NCBI GenBank assembly: GCA_022385805.1
Contig: MU277702.1
Location: forward strand, 186,001-250,000
Origin: Pilatotrama ljubarskyi
Lineage: Eukaryota > Basidiomycota > Agaricomycetes > Polyporales > Polyporaceae
Length of the DNA stretch: 64,000 bases
Direction of reading: 5' to 3'
How positions within the stretch are numbered: the first letter of the stretch is position 1; each line of letters begins with the position of its first letter. The notes beneath the pieces were generated by a model. That model had not been told where the DNA came from and ran no database searches. It was given only the letters and a program-made list of their open reading frames with translations. The translations under genes were made by a program, and so were the position numbers. Positions 23,419-36,992 of this stretch are shown here, one piece after another.

Positions 23419-25279
23419 ATGGCCTCCAGCATCTCAAATGCGCGCTCAGTGCCGCCGCCTTCTCACCAGGAGGTTACACGCAAACTCTCAGTGCATTCAG
23501 CCAAGCCACACATGAAGGTACGCTGCTGCAGCGCGTCTGCGTCGCGTTAGGGGAGAGGACACCCCTGATGCTCAGAAATTGAGATGCTGAGACGCCTGCG
23601 CTACGAATTGCACAGAAACCCACGCTCTCAGCTGTCGCAGTCTCTGGTACGGAATCCGACTCGGACTCGGTGTTCTCGCCAGATGTCATCTCGGCCTCCC
23701 CGATGTCTACCGCCAGCATGGCCGGCGTGGTCCTTGCTACAACATCTGCACAACCGCCGCTCTCCTCGATTGCCGAGCGTCGTTCTGGCAGCGGTGAAGA
23801 GTCAGAAGAGGGCACAGATGACGAGGAAGGTGGCTGGAGAGTGCAGGACTCGAGTGCCGCCACTCGAGGTTCTTTCGATGAGACAGTGATCAAAACCGGC
23901 TACCTATGGAAGAAAGGCGAGCGGCGGAAGGTACGTCGGTCGGTCGCTCTGCGCGTCTCCCAGTGCTTGATCTGCTCGCGCTTTCTCCCTGTCGCTCCGG
24001 CGCCCCATCGGTGTGTGTCCCATACGATCTCGATTCGGATGCGGATCCCCCTCGACGTCCGATAGACTTGGAAGAAGCGGTGGTTTGTGCTGCGCCCCGC
24101 ACACCTGGCGTTCTACAAAACCGACGCTGAATATAAGCTGCTGCGGCTGCTGGAGCTCACGGACGTGCACTCTTGCACGCCTGTGGTGCTCAAGAAGCAC
24201 CAGAACACGTTCGGCATTGTCTCTCCCGTGCGCACCTTCTACCTGCAGGCCGAATCGCAAGTGGAGGTGCAGGACTGGGTCCGGGCGATCAACGAGGCGC
24301 GGACGGCACTCCTGTCAACGTCGACTCGGAACTCCGTTAGTGCACCTATCCCGATCCCAACCGCACCTGGGACCGCACGCGGGCCTTCCCACCTGTCATC
24401 TTCGCCATCCCAATCGCCCTATGCCCATCACCTCACGTCATCCGAGTCTGACGATGCATCACCCAACACGAGATCATTACCGATATCCTCACCGTCGGCG
24501 CCTCCAGCGTCGACCGCCGAAGCGGCTGCGTCCTCGAAGCCAGTCCTTACGGGCTATCTCATGAAGTGCGGATCGCGCCGGCACAATTGGCACAAGAGAT
24601 GGTTCGTACTCAGCGGCGAGAAGCTCGTCTATTCTCGGAGCCACATGGTACGTGCACGGTCTAGTTGCGATTCTGGGTTCGACGGAATGAATGCATAGCG
24701 TGCTGACGGATATGGCTTCATGACGCTCGCCGACCGGCGTTCGCGCAGGACACGAAGCCACACCGTCAAATCCCGCTGTCGATGATCCTAGACGCGCTCG
24801 AGTATGACCTTCCCCCGCACCGGAACCTGCCCAGCGTCACGTCCCCCTCGGCCATGTCGCCACCCATCGCGTCCTCCTCTTCTCCCGATGATGGGGACGG
24901 CGCGCACAGGTCGCACACATTCAAAGTTGTCACGACGAAACGCACCCTCCTTCTCTGCGCCCCGAGCGAGGAAGAGGAGATCAAATGGCTAAGTGCCATC
25001 CGCGCGCTCATTGCGCGCCGATCGACGCAGGGCGTCCTCCCGGGAGATGCCACACCACCTGTGACCAATCCCCCGAACGCAGGACCTGCCGCGGCAGCTC
25101 CGAGCGGTGTCAATGCTGCGAGCACGGCGGCGCCGGGCAAGCGGAGGGACTCGATCGCACGGCGGCTGAGCCTGAGCGGCGGGGGAGGCCCGTTTGCCGT
25201 AGGGAGCCCGGTGAGCAATGGCCCAGCGGGCGGCGTGGGCGCTCAGCAAGAAGCGACATCGGCGGAACGTCAATCTTGA
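23419..25279 (+). CDS. tandem PH-domain protein
   Basis: Four exons (23419-23517, 23616-23930, 24066-24647, 24749-25279) give 508 aa. A Ser/Glu-rich N-terminal part is followed by PH1 (about 125-222: TGYLWKKGERRKTWKKRWFV to the final-helix DWVRAINEAR). A Ser/Pro-rich linker leads to PH2 (about 299-424: TGYLMKCGSRRHNWHKRWFV to EEEEIKWLSAIRAL), which carries a ~30-residue Ser/Pro insertion before its last strands. Both domains keep the basic first loop and the closing Trp. Such proteins usually bind phosphoinositides and recruit partners to membranes (family knowledge); the specificity here is unknown. The tail is Ala/Gly/Ser-rich with RRDSIARRLSLS, a possible basophilic kinase site. The start is the first ATG of the open frame behind a pyrimidine-rich leader. 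Confidence 0.85.
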
Positions 25280-27023
25280 GACGTTGGCGCGGCGTCGATG
25301 CCCATCTGTCCCTCCGGTGGCTGGTGGGTTCGGGCGCGCTGGGAGGGCCTTCTATTCGTCTCGGGTCACTGGTGCTCCCGCTGGTGCTGCGGCGACGTCG
25401 TTGCTGTTGTTGTGTGCTGGTCTCATCAGGCAGGTGTGGGGAGGTGCATCGCAGGAGGACAGGCTTCGCGCGGTGTGAAATTCGAGGACCGCACCATCCA
25501 TCGGCCGTCGACGAAGAGAGCAAGCATCCTCGATCGGGGGCGCCGGTGATCTGACGTCCGGGGCGCGTGCTGGAGCTGTACACTGCGGTCGACTTGAGTC
25601 CTCGAATGTGGTTCGGTGGCACGGAGTGGTGATGGCGGATGGGTGGCTCGTTTGGTTGCCACTGGGCGGTGAAACGCAGAGAAATGGTTGTACGATAGCA
25701 GTAGGACTGCGACGCGTTCGAGTGGGACACTGCAGCGGGAAACCTGGCCGAACATGAACACATGGGCTGGTTACGATGATCATAATGCATTTGACTGCGA
25801 CTCTGTACATTAGGTCTAGCTAGTAGTAGCATCTTTCGAGTACTGTAGCTTCGAATACTCGCGTTCGAGTCATCCTACTGCCCCGCTGTACAGCTGTCGC
25901 GAGACGGCGAGCGCCCCGGAATGCGAGCTGTGGATGGGTGGGTGTGGAGATGGGGACCGGAAGTACAGTACATCTGTCAGGAGATGTCTTGATCGTGTCC
26001 GAGCGATGGATCCGAGGGCGGTCGTAGGTTTAGGTAAGCGCTGTGGGGAGGACGATTGGCCGGTTCGGCGATTGTGCTGCGTTTGGCCGCGAGCTGTCAC
26101 TGGCTGCGAGGAATTTGTCCAGGTGGTACTGTTGGCAGAAAGGACGTCGATGGTGCGACGGCGGTAGCCTGTATGTGCAGATTCTAGCGGGCGTGTACCG
26201 GTCGAGAGCAAGAAAGGAAACGGGCTGTTGGATTGTGTGCGCAGACCGTGCCGGTGACCAAGACTGGCGGCGGAGGAGAGGGCGTTTCTGAGGGCGAGGC
26301 TAGAACGACGTGGACGGGCTCGGGCGGCTGGTCGGGTGCCTGAGAACGAGAATGACAAGGATCCGATCTCAGCGGCTGTGGGACTTATCGGGCAAGCCTT
26401 GTGACCAGAACAGCGGCTCGACACGAGGACGCGATGCCCGCCAGCACGGCTCTCGCCTCCTCCTCCTGGCTCGCAGACAGAGTTTGAGGGCGCTCTTCCA
26501 TTCTCCAGCGCCCTGCAACTTGTTCCGCTCCCTCACGCGCACGGACACCGCGGCGCAGCACCTCAGTCGCCCTCTGGGCCGGACGGGGCACTTGGCTGCC
26601 CCGGATGGTGCAGGGGGGCGCAGGGATGGCGAGACTGGAGGGGAGGCGCCGAGGCCGCGTGCGTCAGGCTGCATAATTGGTGCTGACAAGGTGGTATGCG
26701 GGCGAAAATTAAAATTAGTCGAGGGTTACGCCATGCCGGCAAGGCTGTGTAGGCGACGAATGGGGTTAGACGCTTGGGGAAAGGTGCGCCGGGGTGTCCG
26801 GGGGTGCGTGCGATAAGAGAGGTAAATAAAGGAAAATAAAGGAATCAACGAAAGGAAAGTCGCACGGTTGTTGCCCAGCGCCCTGGGGTACATATAGTCC
26901 TCCTCTCTTCCTTCTCCCAACAACCGCCCACCACTCCCCGTCCGCGTCTGCGTCCTCCCCTCCGTCCCTCCCTCCCCCTCAGCCGATTTAAATATTACCC
27001 CAGCATCTACCACCCTGCAGGAC
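25280..27023. other. gene-free stretch, 1.7 kb, promoter of regulator 1
   Basis: This stretch probably contains a long 5' leader and the promoter for the transcription factor at 27024. The last ~100 bp are CT-rich (26900-26990). A minus-strand open frame at 25870-26424 lacks an ATG start and is low in complexity; I do not call it a gene. Confidence 0.45.
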
Positions 27024-29566
27024 ATGCCCGACACCCCTTCTAGCCCGCGCAAAGCGGTCTCTTCCGTCTCCCAGCAGGCTCGATCCCAAAAGAAGCCCGG
27101 AGCGCCCAAGCCAAAAGGCGCCGTCCGTGCTAAGTCGGGCTGCTACACCTGCAGGATTCGTCGGAAGGTTAGTCCTCCAGGCGCTCATCATCGTCCTCCT
27201 CAATCTCTAACCCCGATCTCCTCTTTCCGCGTCTCTTCCTACTCCCTTCTCACCCCCGCCACCGCCACGTAACCTCTCGACGACGTTGACACAGAAATGC
27301 GACGAGCAGCCGAACGAGGACGGCGCCTGCCAGACCTGCGTCCGTCTCAGGCTGCAATGTCTCGGGTTCGGAGCCAAGCGTCCTGACTGGATGAGGGTGA
27401 GTCCTTGTTGAGAAATTTTCTTGTTGCGCGATAGGGGCTTACTCGACCTACCGTCTGGAGCAGGAGAACAACAGCGTCACCGAGCTGCGGGAGAAGATCA
27501 AGACCTTCCTTGCCTCCCAGGGCATGATCAAGGGCCACTCGGGCTCAGGACCGCGCTCGACGGAGCAGGACCCTCCTGTCCTTGTCCTGGTCGACCATCT
27601 CCGCACGTCGCCCTCGAGCCCTCCCACTCCTACTCTCTCCGCCACCTCGTCGAGCGAGGGTCAACGACCCCCTCACAACGGCATGAACACTTCGTTTGAA
27701 CGTGCTCCTCACTATCCTGCTATGCCTCCGCCGGAGCAACAACAGTACCCTCACAGTATGTACCCTCTTACGTTCGTTACGGCGCCTGGTAGTGAACTCT
27801 CGCAGACTGGCAGCCCGCCATTCCGGAGCTGGGTCATGATCCCGCAATGAACCGGGGCCCGATGCTGCCCAACGTGAACGACATGTTGTACCCTCCCCCT
27901 GCCCCCGCTACCGCGCCGCCCCCGCATCAGCCCCAGCCTCCCTCTACTATGATACAGTCTCCTACCTCTTTAGTTTCTGCTTCCTCCTCCTGTAAGGCGC
28001 CGTACCGTTATTAGTGTATTATGAATGTATCATGATTAATGCCCTCCTCTGTTGGCAGGGCTCCCTGTTGGTGCTTCCTATTATCCTTCGGCGTCCATGG
28101 CAATGACGAACTCGATTTCAACACCAACCTACATGCCTTCGACTTACAACCATCCATACTCCGGGCTAGGACGGTCGTACAACGTCGATCCCAACTCGCT
28201 CTCTGACGACGAGCTGGAACAAGCTGGTGGAAGTCCTGAGGGGCCACATCTTCCCGTGACAGTGAATGGTTTCGGCCTGGCCATCCCTGGCGAACAGAAC
28301 CGCCTCATTCACCATTACTTGGCCAACGTGCTCCCCATCCAGTACCTGCTCGCCGACTCGTCGATACGCGACTTCATGATCAAGCTCATTCAGACCAGCT
28401 CAGAGGCCCGAGACGCTGCATGCGTGCTGTCCGCACTGCACTTGCAAAGCTTCAGTTACCCGGCGCAATCCATGGATGCCGGGGCCATCTTCAACCGCGT
28501 GCAGACCGTCCTACTGGGCAGGCGGTCAATGTACACCGAGGGGGATGCAATGGCGGGCCTGCATATCGTCTCGAGCTTCCTCTTCTCCGGCGGGCGCGGC
28601 AGCTGGGAGGTCTGGCTGGACATCGCGTGCCAGTACGTGCACAACATGATCACCGACCCGCGGTTCTACGGGCCCGAGGACGCGCTGCGCAAGTGCTCGG
28701 AGAGCACGCGCTTCATCATCAAGACGACGATGTGGTTCGACGTGCTCGCGAGCGTGACGACGCAGACGGTGCCGCGCTTCCTCGAGATGTACCGCACGAT
28801 GTTCGGCGGGGAGAGCGCGTACATCGGCGACCCCGTCGCGAGCTCGCCCGAGATCTCGATGCTGCCCGTCATGGGCTGCGAGAACAAGATTGTGCTCGCC
28901 ATCGCAGAGATATCGAATCTCGCGCACTGGAAGGAGTCGCAGCTCCGCCGGGGCACACTCAGCATCCCTGAGCTCGTCCACCGCGGCGCGGAGATCGAGG
29001 AGCGCCTCCTCGCGCCCTCGTCACCGCAGCCGCTCGCGGTGCCCCTCCAACCGGGCATATACGGCCCGCAGGCGCTGCAGCACCACGTCATGTATGCGCA
29101 CCAGGGCGGGCCGAGCGCGACGTTCACGGAGAACGAGGTCGCGCAGCGGCGGCGCCTGACGAACGACATCTTCCGCGCGTCGGCGAAGGTGTACCTCCAC
29201 ACGGTCCTCTCTGGCGACTACCCCGCATGCCCCGAGATCATGAACGCGGTGACGGAGACGATCGAGGCGCTGCAGCGGGTCCCGATTGACTCGCCGTCGG
29301 TGCACCGGAGCGTCGTGCGGAGCGTCGTCTTCGGCATCTGCATCAGCGGCTGCCTGACGGACGATCCCCGCCAGCGCCGCTTCCTTCTCCAGATGCTCGA
29401 GGCGCAGCAGCAGAACGACAACGTCGGCAACGTCGGGGAGGTGAAGCGGCTCATGCAGGAGGTCTGGGACCGCCGCGACTCGGAGCGCGAGCCCGACTAC
29501 TACAAGCCCGTCGACTGGCGGGCCGTGATGCGCTCGAGCAACCCCGACCTGCTGCTCCTCGTATAG
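27024..29566 (+). CDS. Zn(II)2Cys6 transcription factor, paralog 1
   Basis: Five exons (27024-27167, 27295-27396, 27464-27755, 27806-27991, 28059-29566) give 743 aa. A basic N-terminal arm precedes the zinc cluster starting at Cys40 (C-x2-C-x6-C-x9-C-x2-C-x6-C, from SGCYTCRIRRK to RLQC). LGFGAKRPDWMR and a helical linker (TELREKIKTFLASQGMIKG) follow, then a Pro/Gln-rich spacer. The large C-terminal helical domain (about 310-743) is of the fungal-specific transcription factor type, probably the Fungal_trans_2 class. Such proteins bind CGG-type DNA sites as dimers and control metabolic genes. The target pathway cannot be told from sequence. It aligns along its length with the factor at 36993-40143, and introns split the zinc cluster (after RRK) and the PDWMR motif at the same places. 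Confidence 0.9.
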
Positions 29567-32500
29567 ACTTCCAACTTCCCTCCCCCCCTTTCTCTATCCC
29601 TCTCCTTTCACTCTCTATCGGGTTTGGCTCTGCTTTCCATGCTTGATGCTTTGATCGCGTATCCGCTCACTGAAAAGCCACGTCTCCCACAGCTACGGCC
29701 GTTGTAAAACATATCCCATCTCCATCCGCATGCACAGATACCAGTCGTCCCCCGTTCCTAGGGTCCCTCGCCCTTCCGTCGATACAAAGCCACACACGAG
29801 ATTGTCCGGTCTGCGCTACGCGCTGCCTGCTGCCTTGCTTGCGTGTATGTATTCTCTACTTCGGATTATCGTACGCTCGCGTTCGCCTTCCTCACATCGC
29901 TACGCCGTAGGACACCACGCCTCGCTTATGACATCTTTGCATTGCTGCATTGGCCGGACGCCGTCTTCCGCACATCGCATGCACGTAATCTGCTTCTCGT
30001 CCCACCCGGCTGGCCACCTGCCCCATCCCACCCGGCTCGGCCTCTGCTTCGATTCCTAGTAGCATACCTCCGCCTTCTTCTGTAGCTTCTACGTTCCCGC
30101 GTCCGACAATGCTGTGCCTTTGCCCCATGCCGATGCCCGTGCGGCATGCCCTGCGCGGAGAAGGACAACAATCGTCGCAGTCGGCCAGCGTGCGAATGGG
30201 CCGAGACGGATGACGGTGACGCAGGGGACCGGCCGCGGGACGGTGGCTTCGCGCCTCGCGCTAAGGCCGGAGCGCATCCGTCAGCACCGAGCCAGCTGCA
30301 GCGCGGTGCAAATAGCGTGAGGCTCTCCGTCCTTCTATCGCGTCCTGCTTCTCGATCTAATCGGATAACGCCCTGAAGCTGCTTCGCCGCGACGGACGAC
30401 ACGCTCGGACGACGACGGGCTCAGCAGCCCTCGCCCTTCGCCGGCGGCGCCTCCGACGTCGCGCCCGCGGCCGAGTGCACTGCACCGTGCATCGAGCTAG
30501 GCCCCGACGACGCCGAGCGCGGTCGGACACCGCGTGAGTGCGCCTCTCTTCGCCTGAGTGCTCCCGGGCTAAAGGCCACATATATATTGCCATATGCAGA
30601 CGCGCCGTTCCCATCCGGCAAGACGTACCCGGCGGCACCGAGGGCCGTAGAGAGGAGGCGTGCGTGCGGCCAACAAAACGTTCCTCGGTCTTCGGCCAGC
30701 CACAGACAGTGCGCTTCAGCAAGTAACCAGCCATCGCCCCATCTAGAAAGTCGTCCGTTCCAGGTGGAGCGCGCCCCCATGACGCTGGGCACATGCACCC
30801 ATGCCGTAGCATGATGGAGGCGGGCGGATGGTGGATCAGGATGCCGGCAACGGCAATGGCCTCGGTCAGTCGTCCTAACCGCAAATGCTTGCCCGGAGCT
30901 TGCCAATGCCTGATACATCCTTCGCTGACTACTAGCTACCGACAAGTGCGTTGAGCAATTGCGAATACCAGACGCTGCGCCTGCTGCGCACCATGTTGGT
31001 GCCGGACGCGAGCCGGCGAACATGGAAATGCGCACGAACCAGGCGAATGGGCCGGTTTGGCCTGCTCGCGCACCGAGCGACGTGCACGCGGCGCGTCTCG
31101 TGCACGGCGCAGGTCCGACTTGGTGGACGAGGTGCCTTACCTAGGTACGTCCGCCACTTAAGTACTCGGTAAGCGAACTAGTAGGACACCGTGCATGACA
31201 CCGCGCCCGCTCTTCTGCCCTCATCTTGACGGGACGCTGCGAACACAGCGACCAGTGGGCCGATATGCTCCCATCTGGTGAGGGCTGAAGATAGGGCTGA
31301 CGCTCCCCCTAGACAGATAGAGTTTGTTGCGGACGTAGGAGTAGCACTCTTCTGGCTCTCGCAGATCAGCCACTGTTGCGCGAGGCCTGGGCTGAGACGC
31401 TTGTGGAGACGTTGATGTACATCAAGAGATGCCGAGTCTCTCTGGGCCGAGTCAGGCCTCGCAAGTACGTATGACTGTGCGTGTCTGTACACTCAGACGC
31501 AAACAGCATTCAGGCGACGGACCCCGTGCCTTCGGGGTGCGACTCGGCGCTATTCTTGTCCGGCCCTCGTGGTCGTGCTATCGTCAGGAGGGGCATCGTA
31601 CTCGCGAATGGATATCTCCTTCACTTATAACCCTAATGCTATTGTACATAAGGCTGTTAGAACGAGAACTCACAGTACATACGGCATCTGCAATGGGTTA
31701 CAGTGTCCCGTGCTCCTGCGGCTGGTCTTCCGTAAGGGACCTACGAACGTGGACACCATCATCGTTGCCCAGCTTCATACACAATAAGTATTCTCCGGCG
31801 GATGAGACCCACATCTCGAAGCCCCCATCCGGCGAAACCGAGCGCGTTCTTGCGGTGCACCCACAAGAGAAGCTGGAAGGAGATCACGACTCACCCGGAC
31901 TCGCGCCATCATGACTGCCGCTCCCCCAAGACGATCCATATCTTCGCACTAACTCCCTCTTCCCGCCGGCGCCTGCACCATGCGTGCAGGGGCTCGGACA
32001 AAGTACAACACACGCCAGTTATGGGCATAGTGTATCGCCTCTCCGCACCGTCCGATCACTCGATCGGGCGGCTTGACGCGGTGCAGCGGGCTCGGACTCG
32101 CCCCCCTCGCGCACACGGCGGACTCGCGGAGCCATTCGTTATTGATGAATAGCTCTGCCGCCCGACCGCCGGAGGGAAGGCGCCCTGGGCGGCTCTGGGA
32201 GCGACCACGCGCGCCTGCGGAGAGAGGAAGTGAGGCCCTCGAGGGCGCCTACGCGGTGAGAACGCCGGTCTGCATCGGACTGAGAAGCAAAGCATCCGCG
32301 CAATACGAGCGCCGGAGGAAGCTCGCCTCTTTCCCGCCGTCATCTCTCAGGCTGCAGCTGCATGGGCCGAAGCTGCGAGAGAGGGGGGCACGGTGGACGA
32401 TGATGGCCTCGCGTGCGGGGCCTGAGCGGCGGAGATCAGGCTCGGAGCCTCGACGCACGAGGCGCATGGAAGCGTCTCCGTACGCGAATTCGAAGATGAT

Positions 32501-35500
32501 AGCCCCTCTCTTCACTCGGTGTGGACGGCTGAACTGAAGGCCTTCCGTGCCAGCACGCATCCACAGACACGGAGGTTGACTCGCTACGGTGTGCCTATCC
32601 GGGACACCGCTACGATCTCGCCGGTACTTCTGGCGGTTCTGGAGGAGGCCATCGTCTCCATGGCCTGTTGTGCACGAGAATGGAACTGTGAACGGTGTGT
32701 GATGAGGACAGGCCACGGGATCGTCTTTGTGGGTGTCAGGGAAAGCCACTTACTGGCACATGCCTCGCGGAAGTGAGTGCTGTCTTCCTATCTTTACGCG
32801 AAATGGACGCCACAGAGGACGAAGAAGACAGCATAGCAGCGGACATGCCGCTCCGTTGTCAGTCCTGCAGCTCATGAGGCGATACGCGACGCAGGGTCGA
32901 GCACTTGGGGGAGCCACATTGCGCCTTGAGGTGAGGGTCGTCGCAAATGAGGCGAGAACTTCTATCATCAAGGACACAACTTGGTTTGCCTCGAGAGCAT
33001 TCTGCAACCGCACCTACGACCCTAGGGGTCTTTGTTGTCTGTAGGCACGAGGAATGTTGGGTTCGCCGCACTGTGAACATGGCAAAGTGGAAGAGAAACG
33101 CGCTCGTACCTCAGTTGCACGTCGCCGTATACGAGGAGTTTAGGCACTCGGTACTATCATGATATGCTGCGGTTGGCCTCCTAGCAGGAGGGGGATTAGC
33201 GACCACGAAATCATCAGGAACGCGGTGTCGAGCGACGTGTTTGCGTAGAACACTGGCTCACCGTTGCTGGCGACTGGTGGTCAAAATCGGGGTCGTGGCG
33301 AGATGTCGGACGTTGCGGCATCCAGCGTTGGCCGTCGTCCTCGAGGTCGAGATGTCAGGGTAGCGACGTCGTGGACTGTCCCGACGTCAACGGTGCCTGC
33401 AGAGATCGTGCCACCACGTCGGGGAGATACGTCGAGGCCTGTATGTATGCCTCATCGTCAATCGAAAGAATTTGAACGCATGGGGCAAGATGCGGCTTGC
33501 CGACGTCAGGCAGACTGTCCCATTAGGTAACTCGCGGAGAGCACGCCGTCATGCCCGACACCGCAGCGACGTAGTATTCGACCTCGTCGGGACAAGGCAA
33601 GCGCGGTTCTCTGCCGTCCATGAAAGACGCGAATGCGGGATGCTCCACGAGCATGCCTACCGCTCCAGCTGTACAAACAAACAGAAAGGGAGCATCGGCC
33701 TTCTCCTGAGCACTTGTCGCTGGCGCCGCCCCTGCTGTCGAAAATCGCGATGCATCGTCGCGCTAAGTACGCCGCAGCATCTGACCGTGCCCGATCCTTC
33801 TCCTCGTCTTCTGCGCAGGACTTGTTGAGTTACCGGCGGGTCAGCGCCCGCCGGCGGTCGCGTGGGACGTGCCAACGCACAGGAGGGGCGTCAGTCGCTC
33901 GTTCCGGTATGTTTCAGCTCTGTCCCGCCGGGTCAGGGTTGGTGGTGGTGGGCACAGAGAAAATGCGGTTCTTTACGTGAGTGATGGGTAGCGAGTCCGA
34001 GCGGCGGATCGACGTGGGCACCTGGAGCATCGAGGGTGGTGTACAGGGGTTGAAATTCTGGCAAGGCCGAAGATTGAGTTGGGACCACAAGATGTGGGGT
34101 TGGTGCCGAACCTATGGGTTGCTCCGACAAGTATTCGCAGGAGAGGGTTCCAATCAAGGTATGTTTCGCAGCTTTGTCTTCAGCGAAGCACCAGATCCTC
34201 TCACGGCTAGAGGGTATCTAGCGCAAGTTCCGGGCAATCTACAGTGCGAATACGCACATGAGTGATACCTGGGTACTGTCAGATATAGCTAGCACACCTT
34301 TCGATATCGAACGGAGTCCGCGGACGTCTCATATTTGATTTTCATGGACGTAGCGGGTTGATCCTCCATTTCGGGAAGCCCTTGTATTCTGCGGGACTTG
34401 AGCACCCGAACCCTCTCTCCCTCCGATGCATCACGACAAAAGGAGGCTTAACAGTACGGTGCTTCTGATCGGGATATGATTTTAGAAATCAACTCTGGAC
34501 CTGGCTGTGGTGGCGGAACCTTCGACCCACCTTTCTAGCGGAGACGAAAGTCGCTCATCGTCTACAGGGACGGCTTCTCGTCTTCCCCTTCGGCAGGGCC
34601 CAAGCATTGAAGCGGAACCCTGATTGAAAGAGAGCGGAGATCCGGGGAACAGCGTTTGCCACCACTGCACGCGCGACGTACGTGCGTGATTCCATCACAC
34701 AATCAAGACCTGTGGAATCTCCAGAATCAGGATGGCCGTTCCAGCATCCCCATCCGCTGGGCCTGTGCGGGCTCTGCAAAAACGCGAAAGGAACTTCTCG
34801 AAGAGCGTGGCGGTACGCGGGCGATGAGCCATCACAGCAGCTGGGGCCTCTAAAACCGCGAGCAGTGGATGAGCCCTTTCCTGGACGCGATAGGAAATGC
34901 GAAAGCCACCGGAAGCTGTGCGCCTATGACCTCGAGGTTCGTCACACAGAATTAGGACAGGAGACCATTGAAGAGAATATCCGCGACGGTCTTGGAAAAC
35001 CCATATGGCCATGCGAGTCGGGTGCCGCGATGGCCGACGAAGTTGATGGCGCGCCTGTGAATTTCATGGATCCGCCTCAGGTATCCCCTCGCCCGCATCT
35101 CAGTTCTCCTTCCCAGACAGACTCCGCAGAAACACAGATCGTGGATGGAAGAGACCCTGATCATGTATGATAGGGGAAAACCTACGCATACACTGCCACG
35201 AGCACGGATCCTGGCGTACAATGATCAGGGCCGGAGTCGAGGGTGCTCTGAACAGGGCCACTCTGCCCTCAACTATACTCACGATCCTTCTGCAAAACTT
35301 CTGGAATGTGTTCATGCCGTATGAGTCAGTTGAGTACGCGGGAGACATGATGAGTGTCTAGACTATGAATCCGAACCTATCGGCGAATTACTGTGACGCT
35401 TCGGGCTTCTGGCGGGTATTCGGTGAATGGGACCCGGATACGCGCTGCTAAAGGCGGATCGTCCTGCATTATTAGCCTTGAGGCATCGAGTACAAGCCTC

Positions 35501-36992
35501 AAGGCGGACCGATGGATAGATGAATTTAGACATAGCGAGCGTCGCCCTAGTAGTCACGTCAGGGTGCTTTCACCCGCCATGACAGGGAAGCGCGAGTAGT
35601 ACTCCGCTGCCTACAGTCCGAAGCGTTGGCTCCCACCGCCGCGAGGACTGAGAGCTATTCTGTTCCTCTGGTTGGACCGGATGATGATGGACTCGACGAC
35701 TAGCTCGACGTAGAGGCTGGCAAGTTGCAGCGGATGAGATCATCATCACCATCTGCCACAGGGAAACATGCCGGGGGTAGTAAGTACTGCGAGCGACGAG
35801 ATCTGAGCAGTGGTCGACGGAACCCGCAGCTTTTGGCCCGTTTCGGGCATAGAAACGGGTTCGCACGCGCATGTTCCGGTACGGTGGGCTCTTCCGGCCC
35901 AGTCGACTGCGTGATCAAGGGACGACGGGGTTGGGCGTTGCTTGATACCTTCTTCAGTGGAGAGGAGCAACCTGCCTGACTAGGTAAAACAGAGGAAGAA
36001 CTTGCTGCGTCAAGTGGAGTGGCGACAAAACACAATGCATGCACGACAATGTCGTTTGACGCGGCTTTGCATCGAGGTGAAGAGGGTCGGGTCTCGCCTG
36101 TGTGCTGATTTCAACACGGGAGTTGGGCGGCGCGTATTGTGCAATACGGAATGCAGCGAATGTGACAGGGGATGACGAGGTGTTGATGTGCTGTGGTAAG
36201 ACTGCGTCGCGCGAGACAGACGCACCTGTCTGTCCGACGAACGTAATCTTTGTTCCGAAGACCAAGGAGATTTGCCTCATGCGAGCGCGTCTGGCTGAAC
36301 GCGTTCGATCCACGCGCTCCTCCTGCGCGAGCTGAGACCTTCTTCCGGCTGTGATATGTCGTCAGACACGGTGCGACGATGCCTATCTTTTGTCTGCGTT
36401 CACACTCCAACTCCCCAGGGGCTTGGTCCTGGCCAGCTCGTGAGCATCGCGGCACTGCATCTCGGCAACATGAGAACGAGGAGGGAAGGAGACGCGTGCG
36501 CGTGCGCCAAAGGTTCGTGACCAAAATCATGGTGTTTGTGCGTGAGACTGTGCGGGATCGGAATCGGTGCTGTGTATGCGAATCTCGATGTGGCACGTCT
36601 CCGCGGCCGGAAAGGAATATATTGGAATAAAAAGAGGAGAAATAATATGATGATGATGGGATCCGAAGGGCGGGCTGGGACCGGTACAGGCGATCTGTTC
36701 TGCGTCGCGTGGGATATTGAATTCGTCGGAGGAGTGAGGCGGGGAGAGGAGGGCAGACCCTTGGTGACGAGACGATATGATCTCGTCCTCCAGCCCATCA
36801 TGCCGTCGCCCTTCTTTCCACCAGTCACTCCTCCGGACCACACCCCATATACACCTCCCATTTCCAGCCACTACTCCCGGCTCCCTCCCACCGCCTCCAT
36901 CCGCTGTTATTTCTCCCCTCCCTCCGGGTCTTCCTCTCCTCGCCTTCGCACATACACACAACGCACCGCCGTCCTGAACTCCGGTGCTTCTC
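29567..36992. other. gene-free tract, 7.4 kb, between the two regulators
   Basis: This is the longest tract without a supportable gene. It contains many short overlapping frames on both strands and one GC-rich open frame (30146-30814, listed separately). A 162-aa plus frame at 34682-35170 has no recognisable domain. The last ~200 bp are CT-rich and form the leader of the second regulator. No transposon ends or catalytic motifs were seen. Confidence 0.45.
30146..30814 (+). pseudogene. GC-rich open frame broken by one stop, possible gene relic
   Basis: One plus frame runs from the ATG at 30146 to a stop at 30374-30376 and reopens in the same frame until 30812-30814, about 220 codons in all. 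The part 30420-30540 has strongly GC-biased third positions, unlike the surrounding tract. No domain is recognisable. Overlapping minus-strand frames exist as well, so a chance frame in GC-rich DNA is the main alternative. Confidence 0.2.

Noticed and set aside
25870..26424. 184-aa minus-strand open frame before regulator 1
   Set aside because: It lacks an ATG start and is a low-complexity Ser/Arg/Thr-rich frame in a probable promoter and leader region.
34682..35170. 162-aa plus-strand open frame between the regulators
   Set aside because: No domain, no splice partners and no promoter signal are visible; most likely a chance frame.
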